10,844 nucleotides of DNA from the NCBI GenBank assembly GCA_019454865.1, contig JACFNJ010000070.1:1-10844 (forward strand), given 5' to 3'. Positions within the stretch are counted from its first letter, which is position 1. The number at the start of each line of letters is the position of its first letter. Shown here one piece after another: positions 1-6,522 of the stretch. This DNA is from Bacteroidia bacterium. GTDB lineage: Bacteria > Bacteroidota > Bacteroidia > UKL13-3. The notes under the pieces were generated by a model that was not told the DNA's origin, made no database searches, and worked only from the letters and a program-made list of their open reading frames with translations. Both the position numbers and the translations under genes were made by a program.

Positions 1-135
1 GATTATACCGTTATACCCAATACCCGAACTATAGATAATTTTATTTTATCCTTGCGTAAATATTTTGAAACCGACCCCAAAAAACCTAAACATATACTTA
101 GTATTAGAGGCGTTGGGTATAAATTTACAGCATAA
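1..135 (+). CDS. Response regulator, OmpR/PhoB family, C-terminal end (5' truncated by window)
   Basis: Reading from base 1 gives 44 residues and a TAA stop. They match the end of an OmpR/PhoB-type winged-helix DNA-binding domain. RTIDNFILSLRKYFE is the usual recognition-helix region. The segment after it, FETDPKKPKHI, precedes the wing and ends in RGVGYKF, the family's hallmark. Such proteins are phosphorylated by a histidine kinase on an N-terminal receiver domain and then bind promoter DNA. The receiver domain and any partner kinase lie outside the window, so the signal and targets are unknown. A hairpin with a T-run begins 8 bases after the stop, so this gene probably ends its transcript here and is not co-transcribed with carB. 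Confidence 0.88.
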   Translation, partial: DYTVIPNTRTIDNFILSLRKYFETDPKKPKHILSIRGVGYKFTA

Positions 136-142
136 AATTGCT

Positions 143-165
143 ACATACTTTAAGTATGTTTTTTT
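143..165 (+). terminator. Rho-independent terminator after the response regulator
   Basis: ACATACTT and AAGTATGT form a near-perfect hairpin (about six stable pairs once a small loop is allowed), followed directly by a run of seven T. It lies just after the response-regulator stop. The stem is AT-rich, so strength is uncertain, but position and T-run fit an intrinsic terminator. Confidence 0.7.
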
Positions 166-176
166 GAACACACAAT

Positions 177-206
177 TTTGTAAACTTTAGCTTTCTTTTA
201 TCTTTG
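177..206 (+). promoter_or_regulatory. Bacteroidetes-type promoter for carB
   Basis: TATCTTTG at 199-206 matches the Bacteroidetes -7 element TAnnTTTG exactly. TTTG at 177-180 is a plausible -33 element, 18 bases upstream (19-21 is usual). Transcription would start near 213, giving a leader of about 70 bases before the carB ATG. This is sequence matching only. Confidence 0.55.
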
Positions 207-283
207 CCCAATTTTTAGCTATTCCTATTTTCTGGTAGCTTTAAATGTATGTTCATTCAATATTTTAACAACTAAAGTACATC

Positions 284-3103
284 ATGCCAAAAGACCAAAG
301 CATTAAATCTGTTCTGATTATCGGAAGCGGACCAATTATTATCGGACAAGCTTGTGAGTTTGATTATTCGGGTAGCCAAGCAGCCCGCTCATTAAAAGAA
401 GAGGGGATAGAAGTATCGCTAATCAACTCCAATCCGGCTACTATAATGACTGATCCGGTAACAGCTGACCATGTTTATTTGTTGCCTTTGGAACCTGAAA
501 GCATTGAAAAAATATTACAAGAACGAAAGATAGATGCAGTTTTACCAACTATGGGCGGACAAACAGCATTAAACCTTGCAATAGAATGTGAAGATATAGG
601 GCTTTGGGAAAAGTATGGAGTACGGTTAATAGGAGTTGATACAAAAGCCATAGAAACTACAGAAAACAGAGAAGCCTTTCGTCAAAAAATGATTGAAATA
701 GGTGTTGGAGTTGCTCCTTCACGCGTTGCCAATTCCTTTTTAGAAGGTAAAGAAATAGCACAAGAAATCGGTTTCCCGTTAGTAATTCGCCCATCCTACA
801 CATTGGGCGGTACAGGCGGAGGATTTGTATGGAAAAAAGAAGAGTTAGACTCCGCATTACAAAGAGGATTGTCTGCATCACCAACTCATGAAGTATTGGT
901 AGAAAAAGCAGTATTTGGCTGGAAAGAATACGAGCTTGAATTATTGCGCGATAAAAACGATAATGTAGTTGTAATATGTGTTATTGAAAACTTTGACCCA
1001 ATGGGCATTCATACCGGAGATTCCATTACTGTTGCTCCGGCTATGACACTAAGTGATACAACATACCAAAAAATGCGTAACATGGCAATACACATGATGC
1101 GCAGCATTGGCAATTTTAATGGAGGATGTAATGTGCAGTTTTCAGTAAGTCCAGATAATGAAGACATAATAGCTATTGAAATTAATCCGCGTGTTTCACG
1201 TTCTTCGGCATTAGCATCAAAGGCTACAGGCTACCCAATTGCAAAAATTGCTACCAAGCTGGCAATAGGTTATACGCTGGATGAATTAAAAAATCCTGTT
1301 ACCCAAACTACATCTGCACTTTTTGAGCCGGCATTGGATTATGTAATAGTAAAAATTCCTCGTTTTAATTTTGATAAATTTAAAGGTGCCGATAAAACAT
1401 TGGGCTTACAAATGAAATCAGTTGGCGAGGTAATGGGTATTGGTCGTACATTTATAGAGGCATTGCAAAAAGCTTGTCAATCGTTAGAAATAAAAAGAAA
1501 CGGCTTGGGTGCTGATGGTTATCAAAGCAGAAACTTAGAAGAGATAGTAGAGAAACTAAAAAATCCGAGTTGGGACAGATTGTTTGCCGTTAAAGATGCG
1601 TTAAGTTTAGGTGTTCCAATTTCATCTATCGAAAAGCTAACAAAAATAGATCGTTGGTACTTGAATCAAATAAATGAATTGGCAAAGATTGAAAGCGATA
1701 CCAGACGTTTTCATCTTCGAAACATACCACGTGATTTGATGATAGAGTTAAAGCAAAAAGGATATAGTGATGTGCAAATAGCCTGGTTGTTAGGCGCAGA
1801 CACTACCGAAGAGGATGTTAGAGAATTACGCAAAGAAATGGGATTGATTAGGAGTTTTAAAACTGTAGATACTTGTGCTGCTGAGTTTTTTTCACCTACT
1901 AATTATTTTTACTCTACCTACGATGGAGAAAATGAAAGTGAAGTAAGCGATAAAAAGAAAATAATTGTACTGGGCTCAGGGCCTAATCGAATTGGGCAAG
2001 GCATAGAGTTTGATTACAGTTGTGTGCATGGATTGCTAGCTGCTAAAGAATGTGGCTACGAAACCATAATGATTAATTGTAATCCCGAAACTGTAAGTAC
2101 CGATTTTACAACAGCAGATAAGTTGTATTTTGAACCGGTATTTTGGGAGCACTTGTTAGATATTATTGAGCATGAAAAACCTGAAGGTGTTGTAGTTCAA
2201 CTTGGCGGGCAAACAGCATTAAAACTTGCAAAAAAACTGCATGAACACGGAATAAAAATTATAGGAACAGATTATTCAAGCATGGATCTTTCCGAAGATC
2301 GCGGTTCATTTTCAGATTTATTAAAAGAATTAAATATTCCTTATCCGCGATATGGTGTTGCTGAAGATGCTGAAGAAGCCATAAAAGTTGCCAATGAAGT
2401 GGGCTATCCGGTATTGGTTCGGCCGAGTTACGTGTTGGGAGGACAAGGAATGAAAATTGTGATAAATGATGAAGACTTAGAGCGAGCAGTTATTGAACTA
2501 CTAGGTGATTTACCGGGCAATCGTGTTTTGATAGATCATTTCTTGGATAGGGCTGAGGAAACAGAAATAGACCTGATATGTGATGGCGAGGATGTTCAAA
2601 TTGTTGGCATCATGGAGCATATAGAACCTGCCGGAATACACTCCGGAGATTCAAGCGCAGTATTGCCACCATACAGTTTAAGTGAAAACGTAATAAACCA
2701 AATGCAAGACTATGCCCATAAACTTGCAAAAAGTATGAATATAGTTGGATTACTAAATATTCAATTTGCAGTGAAAGATGAAAAAGTTTATGTAATTGAG
2801 GCAAATCCGCGTGCATCCAGAACAGTGCCATTTATTGCCAAAGCACACCAGATACCTTACATAAACATTGCTGTAAAAGTTATGCTTGGTAATAATAAAT
2901 TAAAAGATTTCACATTCGAACCAAAATTGAAAGGATACGCAATAAAAGAACCTGTATTTTCATTCAATAAATTTGAAGGTGTAAATAAAGAATTAGGACC
3001 TGAAATGAAATCAACCGGTGAGGCTATTCGCTTTATAAAAGATTTGCAAGACCCTATTTTCCGTCAGTGGACAAAGCAGAAGAGTATGTATTTAAGTAAA
3101 TAA
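284..3103 (+). CDS. carB: Carbamoyl-phosphate synthase large subunit, short form without the MGS regulatory domain
   Basis: CarB makes carbamoyl phosphate from bicarbonate, ATP and ammonia passed from the small subunit CarA, feeding pyrimidine and arginine synthesis. The internal duplication is clear. The first half opens with IIGSGPIIIGQACEFDYSG (residues 12-30) and has the ATP-grasp segment RPSYTLGGTGGG (169-180) and EINPRVSRSSALASKATGYP (299-318). The second half repeats these as LGSGPNRIGQGIEFDYS, RPSYVLGGQGM and EANPRASRTVPF. The protein is 939 residues; the E. coli enzyme is about 1073. It stops just after the second synthetase unit (LGPEMKSTGE plus about 25 residues), so the C-terminal MGS-like domain that binds UMP and ornithine in E. 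coli is absent. No MGS-like coding follows in any frame, so this is not a simple frameshift. I recall similarly short CarB proteins in Flavobacteriia. carA is not adjacent. Confidence 0.96.
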   Translation: MPKDQSIKSVLIIGSGPIIIGQACEFDYSGSQAARSLKEEGIEVSLINSNPATIMTDPVTADHVYLLPLEPESIEKILQERKIDAVLPTMGGQTALNLAIECEDIGLWEKYGVRLIGVDTKAIETTENREAFRQKMIEIGVGVAPSRVANSFLEGKEIAQEIGFPLVIRPSYTLGGTGGGFVWKKEELDSALQRGLSASPTHEVLVEKAVFGWKEYELELLRDKNDNVVVICVIENFDPMGIHTGDSITVAPAMTLSDTTYQKMRNMAIHMMRSIGNFNGGCNVQFSVSPDNEDIIAIEINPRVSRSSALASKATGYPIAKIATKLAIGYTLDELKNPVTQTTSALFEPALDYVIVKIPRFNFDKFKGADKTLGLQMKSVGEVMGIGRTFIEALQKACQSLEIKRNGLGADGYQSRNLEEIVEKLKNPSWDRLFAVKDALSLGVPISSIEKLTKIDRWYLNQINELAKIESDTRRFHLRNIPRDLMIELKQKGYSDVQIAWLLGADTTEEDVRELRKEMGLIRSFKTVDTCAAEFFSPTNYFYSTYDGENESEVSDKKKIIVLGSGPNRIGQGIEFDYSCVHGLLAAKECGYETIMINCNPETVSTDFTTADKLYFEPVFWEHLLDIIEHEKPEGVVVQLGGQTALKLAKKLHEHGIKIIGTDYSSMDLSEDRGSFSDLLKELNIPYPRYGVAEDAEEAIKVANEVGYPVLVRPSYVLGGQGMKIVINDEDLERAVIELLGDLPGNRVLIDHFLDRAEETEIDLICDGEDVQIVGIMEHIEPAGIHSGDSSAVLPPYSLSENVINQMQDYAHKLAKSMNIVGLLNIQFAVKDEKVYVIEANPRASRTVPFIAKAHQIPYINIAVKVMLGNNKLKDFTFEPKLKGYAIKEPVFSFNKFEGVNKELGPEMKSTGEAIRFIKDLQDPIFRQWTKQKSMYLSK

Positions 3104-3137
3104 TTTTAGCGGACACTATAGCGGCTGTGTATTTAAA

Positions 3138-3180
3138 TTAAATGTCTGACGATTTCTACGGCAGACATTTAACTAATTAT
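3138..3180 (+). terminator. Terminator hairpin after carB
   Basis: A perfect 11-bp inverted repeat, TTAAATGTCTG (3138-3148) and CAGACATTTAA (3162-3172), has a 13-base loop and is followed by a T-rich stretch. It begins 34 bases after the carB stop. It could serve either strand, since the T9SS relic on the minus strand ends just to the right. Confidence 0.7.
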
Positions 3181-3198
3181 TTTTATGCAAAGCAAAAT

Positions 3199-3558
3199 CT
3201 ACTCCTTAACAAATTATACACTACCGTCATTATAAGATTGAATTAAATAAATGCTCTTTGTTAATATACTTACATCAATGGTGTTGTTACCCGAATTTAG
3301 CTTATTTGTATAAACTGTTGCTCCAAGCATATTTATAATTTTGATTTTCAATGTTTCTGTTACTTCAATGTTCAACGAGCTGTTTGTAGGGTTAGGATAA
3401 ATCGTTGTGATGTTGTTTTGTGTTACTTTGTTAGTTGTTGTATTGCCAACATACTTCATAACCGTAGCTTTGCCTGAATTTCCACCATCTCAACAAACTA
3501 CATAAGGTTTGCTGTTGATGGCAGGAGAAATAAAATCTTCACAGCTTACGGATGTCGA
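3199..3558 (-). pseudogene. Relic of a T9SS-secreted repeat protein (C-terminal sorting domain)
   Basis: The minus strand encodes the end of a type IX secretion cargo protein. IYPNPTNSSLNIEV, then IKIINMLGATVY, IDVSILTKSIYLI and YNDGSV follow the usual layout of the C-terminal sorting domain (TIGR04183-like), which directs export across the outer membrane. Upstream in the same frame is PAINSKPYVVC, a TGA stop (3490-3492), then DGGNSGKATVMKYVGN. This resembles repeat units of the PYVVY.DGGNSGKATVMKY type seen in Bacteroidetes surface proteins. A second stop, TAA at 3214-3216, interrupts the end; the frame then reads FVKE and TAG (3199-3201), a typical sorting-domain terminus, so this TAA looks like a point mutation of AAA. 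A third stop (TAA, 3559-3561) bounds the recognisable part. A start at 3459 would give 81 codons, but that ATG lies inside the repeat. No intact gene remains. Confidence 0.75.
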
Positions 3559-3561
3559 TTA

Positions 3562-3741
3562 TTTTAATTTTAATGTAAGCCTAATTCAGAAATATTCATC
3601 AGCTGTTTTTTCGTTTAAGATATACTCCTTGCGATGAAAAATACGTTTTCAATAAATTTGATTATAAGATGGTTAATTATACTTGTATAAATAGTTTAAG
3701 TTAGTGGCAATTACCAAACAATCATAACCGATAAATTTTTT
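3562..3741. other. Intergenic stretch without recognisable gene
   Basis: This AT-rich stretch lies between the T9SS relic and the promoter of the sigma-factor operon. I see no convincing gene. TGAAAA-ATACG-TTTTCA at about 3635-3651 could form a small hairpin. One minus-strand frame (3589-3648) is open for 20 codons between two stops and looks protein-like, but it matches no family I know. Confidence 0.4.
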
Positions 3742-3782
3742 TGTAACCTTTCAGTTTTTCATTTACTCTAATAGACTGTAAC
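3742..3782 (+). promoter_or_regulatory. Possible ECF-sigma promoter of the sigma-folE operon
   Basis: TGTAACCTTT at 3742-3751 resembles the AAC-containing -35 element used by many ECF sigma factors. CTCTAAT at 3766-3772, 18 bases after the AAC, could be the -10 element. A second TGTAAC occurs at 3777-3782. No clear TAnnTTTG element is near. Because the operon encodes an ECF sigma factor, autoregulation is plausible. This is inference from motif and position. Confidence 0.4.
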
Positions 3783-3800
3783 AACTTAAAAAAAGAAAAA

Positions 3801-4184
3801 ATGGAAAATAAAATTAGTAGTCACTCGCTGACACAAGCATTCAACTTGTTAAAGTACACATTCACAATTGTGCCAATTGTAGCAGGTGCAGACAAATTTA
3901 CTAACTTGCTTACAGATTGGACACAATATATCAATCCGTCAATTGAAAGCCTATTACCGTTTTCTGCTTCGGTTTTTATGATGATTGTGGGTGTTATCGA
4001 AATTATAGCAGGTATTATTGTGCTGAAAAAAACCGAAATTGGCGGTTACATTGTTGCAGGCTGGTTAACAGTTATAGCATTGGCATTTCTAATTAGCTTC
4101 AATTATGTTGATGTAGCAGTACGTGACATTGTAATGGCTATTGCTGCCTTATCCATGGCGAAAATTTCTAAAGTAATAGAATAA
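3801..4184 (+). CDS. DoxX-like small four-helix membrane protein
   Basis: The product has 127 residues and about four hydrophobic segments (roughly 14-35, 52-75, 82-102, 104-123), so it should be an inner-membrane protein. GADKF (29-33) after the first helix and the pattern of four short helices resemble the DoxX/DoxD family. A VRDIVMAIAALSMA segment in the last helix also fits DoxX-like ends. DoxX-type proteins are linked to thiol or redox homeostasis in some bacteria, but function here is not shown by sequence. There is no signal peptide. The start at 3801 follows an A-rich stretch and the leader carries the candidate ECF promoter. The stop overlaps the next start by one base (TAATG), so translation of the sigma factor is probably coupled to this gene. 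Family assignment is moderate. Confidence 0.6.
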   Translation: MENKISSHSLTQAFNLLKYTFTIVPIVAGADKFTNLLTDWTQYINPSIESLLPFSASVFMMIVGVIEIIAGIIVLKKTEIGGYIVAGWLTVIALAFLISFNYVDVAVRDIVMAIAALSMAKISKVIE

Positions 4185-4840
4185 TGACACTAAAACAATT
4201 TGAACAATTATCAGAGGTTGAAATTATCAATCGTATTTTAAATGGAGATAAACCGCTTTATGAAATTATTGTAAGGCGGTTCAATTCCTATCTGTACAAA
4301 GTAGGAAGATCGTATAATTTTAATCACGAGGACACACAGGATTTAATGCAAGACACTTATGTTGATGCATTCAAAAATCTGTCTCAATTTGAGCAGCGTT
4401 CAAATTTTAAAACTTGGATAATTAAGATAATGCTTAATAATTGCTATCGAAGAAAACAAAAATTTAGTTTTAAGAATGAATTTACAAACGAAACTATCAA
4501 TGAAAATGTAACACCAATGTTCAGCAATTCAAATAACTACACTGAAAAACAAATTCATAGTCGTGAATTGGGGAGTATTATAGAAACATCACTTTCTAGA
4601 CTTTCCGAAGATTACCGAATGGTTTTTTCGCTACGGGAAATAAACGGTCTAAGTGTTGCAGAAACTGCAGAAATGTTAAATATCAGCGAGCCTAACGTAA
4701 AAGTACGTTTAAACAGAGCTAAAACTATGTTGCGAACCGAAATAGAAAAATCATACTCGGCAGAAGAATTATTTGAATTTAATTTATGCTACTGTAATCC
4801 TTTTACAGAAAGGGTGATGAATATTATAACCGAACTCTAA
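4184..4840 (+). CDS. ECF-type RNA polymerase sigma factor with a C-terminal tail
   Basis: This 218-residue protein has the two-domain plan of an ECF sigma factor. Region 2 spans about 15-92, with DLMQDTYVDAFKNLSQFE (53-70) and the -10-binding helix FKTWIIKIMLNNCYRRK (75-91). A linker covers about 93-135. Region 4 (136-186) has the helix-turn-helix GLSVAETAEMLNISEPNVKVRLNRAK. After it a tail (187-218) reads ELFEFNLCYCNPFTERVM. This resembles the 'F....rCd..v..V' tail that follows region 4 in some ECF groups, and it puts two cysteines (202, 204) near the C-terminus. No anti-sigma gene lies next to it. It is translated by TAATG overlap with the upstream gene, and folE begins 7 bases after its stop. 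I infer that it drives its own operon and perhaps distant targets. The inducing signal is unknown. Confidence 0.85.
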   Translation: MTLKQFEQLSEVEIINRILNGDKPLYEIIVRRFNSYLYKVGRSYNFNHEDTQDLMQDTYVDAFKNLSQFEQRSNFKTWIIKIMLNNCYRRKQKFSFKNEFTNETINENVTPMFSNSNNYTEKQIHSRELGSIIETSLSRLSEDYRMVFSLREINGLSVAETAEMLNISEPNVKVRLNRAKTMLRTEIEKSYSAEELFEFNLCYCNPFTERVMNIITEL

Positions 4841-4847
4841 TTATTTT

Positions 4848-5501
4848 ATGAAAGAACTAATAAATATTGACTTGGGGGAAACCATAACAGATACACCCAT
4901 TCGCAGTGATGCTTTTGAATTAAGCGACAACGTAAAGATGAACATAATTGAACATCATTTTGCTCAAATAATGAATACACTTGGACTTAATCTTTGTGAT
5001 GATAGTTTGTGCGGAACACCAAAACGAGTAGCCAAAATGTTTGTAAAAGAAATGTTCAGCGGATTAAATCCTATCAACAAACCCGATATCAGCCTTTTTG
5101 AAAACAAATACGGCTACAAAAAAATGCTGATTGAAAAAGACATTACGTTGTACTCAAATTGCGAACATCATTTTGTGCCAATTATAGGTAAGGTACATGT
5201 AGCTTACATACCCAACAAACAAGTAATTGGCTTATCAAAAATTAACCGACTAGTGCAATATTATGCAAAACGTCCGCAAGTACAGGAACGTTTGACTATT
5301 CAAATTTCAGAAGCATTAAAAGAAGCACTGCAACATAATGATGTAGCGGTTTTTATTGAAGCCGATCATTTGTGTGTAGCATCCAGAGGAATTAAGGACA
5401 CAAACAGTACAACGCTTACGGCTCATTATTCAGGACAGTTTGAGAACGAAGCTGTCAGACAAGAATTTCTAAATCACATTCAATACAATAATAAATTATA
5501 A
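4848..5501 (+). CDS. folE: GTP cyclohydrolase I
   Basis: FolE converts GTP to 7,8-dihydroneopterin triphosphate, the first step to folate, pterin cofactors and some pterin-derived chromophores. The 217-residue sequence shows the family core. GTPKRVAKMF lies at 56-65. SNCEHHFVPIIGKVHVAYIP (103-122) supplies the zinc ligand Cys105 and the active-site histidines. VIGLSKINRLV lies at 126-136, RPQVQERLT at 142-150, and ADHLCVASRG (172-181) contains the second zinc cysteine, Cys176. All key residues are present, so it should be active; the enzyme is a cytoplasmic homodecamer. The stop overlaps the next start (TAATG). Its position between a sigma factor and a flavin reductase suggests an inducible second copy serving a special pterin need. 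Whether the genome also has a housekeeping folE cannot be seen here. Confidence 0.95.
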   Translation: MKELINIDLGETITDTPIRSDAFELSDNVKMNIIEHHFAQIMNTLGLNLCDDSLCGTPKRVAKMFVKEMFSGLNPINKPDISLFENKYGYKKMLIEKDITLYSNCEHHFVPIIGKVHVAYIPNKQVIGLSKINRLVQYYAKRPQVQERLTIQISEALKEALQHNDVAVFIEADHLCVASRGIKDTNSTTLTAHYSGQFENEAVRQEFLNHIQYNNKL

Positions 5502-6166
5502 TGGAAAGAGTTAAAATAATAGCTATTACACATCTTACACACGATGTTATAAAAGTTGTTGCCGAAAAACCGGCAACACTAAACTATCAACCCGGACAAG
5601 CGATTGACATATCTATCAATAAACAAAATTGGGAACAGGAATTAAGAGCATTTACATTTACTTCTTTACCCAACGATGTGCACATTGAATTTGTCATTAA
5701 AACCTATCCAACTCATAATGGAGTAACACAACAGTTTCTCTCACTTGTTAAAGGAGATGAGTTGTTAATTCATGATGTATTTGGAGATATAACTTACAAA
5801 GGTGAGGGCATTTTTATTGCAGGAGGAGCAGGTATTACCCCTTTCATTGCTATTTTAAAACAACTTGAAAAGGAGAACAAAATCGGAAATAACAAACTCA
5901 TTTTTGCCAACAAAACCAAAGCGGATATTATCCATGAAGACAAATTCCAACAACTCTTGGGGGACAATTTCATCAACATACTATCTGACGAAAAAATCAA
6001 GAATTATGAACACGGATATATTTCGGCAGACCTGATAAAAAAACACATAAACGAACATACCAAATATTTCTATCTCTGCGGGCCGGAACCAATGATGCAA
6101 GCGGTAGAAAAACAACTATATTCTTTGGGCATTGCAGAAAGCTTCATAGTGAAAGAAGCATTTTAA
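5501..6166 (+). CDS. Short FAD/NAD(P)-dependent oxidoreductase (flavodoxin/ferredoxin-reductase fold)
   Basis: The 221-residue protein has the two domains of the ferredoxin-NADP+ reductase superfamily and nothing else. The FAD-binding barrel (about 1-100) has PGQAIDISI (31-39), RAFTFTS (49-55, the RxYT/S flavin motif) and GVTQQFL (74-80). The nucleotide-binding domain has GGAGITPFIAIL (108-119) and LCGPEPMMQAVEKQL (192-206). There is no 2Fe-2S domain, unlike phenol-hydroxylase or Hmp-type reductases, so it probably passes electrons from NAD(P)H to a separate protein or small molecule. Its start overlaps the folE stop (TAATG). It is the last gene of the operon, with a terminator about 225 bases later. 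A role in reducing a pterin or supporting a pterin- or flavin-dependent oxidoreductase is inference from the folE link. The partner is not in the window. Confidence 0.85.
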   Translation: MERVKIIAITHLTHDVIKVVAEKPATLNYQPGQAIDISINKQNWEQELRAFTFTSLPNDVHIEFVIKTYPTHNGVTQQFLSLVKGDELLIHDVFGDITYKGEGIFIAGGAGITPFIAILKQLEKENKIGNNKLIFANKTKADIIHEDKFQQLLGDNFINILSDEKIKNYEHGYISADLIKKHINEHTKYFYLCGPEPMMQAVEKQLYSLGIAESFIVKEAF

Positions 6167-6391
6167 CGTACACATAAAATCATCTTCGGACAATGCAACA
6201 TTACACAAACATTGGTAGCTGTTATACTATATTCAAAAATTTCAATCAATCATAAACAATATAAAATCCGACTTCAATAGTTTGCACAGTTGAAATTAAT
6301 TTTCTAAAACAAATAGCTACGAAACCGAGAAGAAAAGTTTGTCATAGAAATTGTTATTTACTTTTTCTAAAACAGTTGATTTAAATGTAAT
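6167..6391. other. Long 3' region of the sigma-folE operon, no gene seen
   Basis: AT-rich sequence between the oxidoreductase stop and the terminator. Only very short frames occur, none with family features. A 12-base direct repeat, TTTTCTAAAACA, is present at 6300-6311 and 6363-6374. The stretch may be an untranslated tail of the operon mRNA or decayed sequence. Confidence 0.4.
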
Positions 6392-6440
6392 AAGCCCCGA
6401 AATTTTCTATTCCGGAGCTTTTGTTTTACTTTTTTTGTTA
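6392..6440 (+). terminator. Terminator at the end of the sigma-folE operon
   Basis: AAGCCCCGAAA (6392-6402) pairs with TTCCGGAGCTT (6410-6420) at 9 of 11 positions with a 7-base loop. It is followed by TTTTGTTTTAC and a run of seven T. The T-rich tract is on the plus-strand side, so it serves the upstream operon. On the other strand the downstream sequence is less T-rich, so its use by pyrG is uncertain. Confidence 0.7.
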
Positions 6441-6450
6441 AACTAAATTA

Positions 6451-6522
6451 TTAATTCCAACCGCCACCCAATGCTTTGAAAATATTAATTTTGGTTATTA
6501 ACCCTATAATATTACCCAAAGT
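6451..6522 (-). pseudogene. Relic tail of an RND-type outer-membrane efflux lipoprotein (NodT-like)
   Basis: Immediately after the pyrG stop, the same minus-strand frame stays open for 23 codons and ends in INIFKALGGGWN followed by TAA. The ending (L/I)YKALGGGW is the characteristic C-terminus of NodT/OprM-type outer-membrane factors of RND efflux pumps. The residues before it (TLGNIIGLITK) are only weakly similar. No start codon or upstream body remains, since pyrG occupies that space, so this is non-coding debris unless pyrG is read through. The match is short but distinctive. Confidence 0.5.

Noticed and set aside
657..884. Minus-strand open frame inside carB
   Set aside because: It is a shadow of the strongly supported carB frame, without family features. 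Others inside carB, pyrG, kdsB, rsmE and the oxidoreductase were dropped for the same reason.
3104..3137. Hidden frameshifted MGS domain of CarB
   Set aside because: No MGS-like sequence follows in any frame, and a strong hairpin lies 34 bases after the stop.
3490..3492. TGA in the T9SS relic as a recoded tryptophan or other sense codon
   Set aside because: All intact genes in the window end in TAA and use TGG for tryptophan, and the same relic frame has further TAA stops. Decay explains it better.
3586..3651. A 20-codon minus-strand frame (reading KRIFHRKEYILNEKTADEYF) as a gene fragment
   Set aside because: It looks protein-like but is bounded by stops, lacks a start and matches no family I recognise.
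6193..6255. Short frame of 20 codons starting ATG after the oxidoreductase
   Set aside because: Very short, no family features, no conserved context; likely chance.
6300..6374. 12-base direct repeat TTTTCTAAAACA as mobile-element ends or a CRISPR unit
   Set aside because: Only two copies in AT-rich sequence, no transposase or inverted ends, no regular array.
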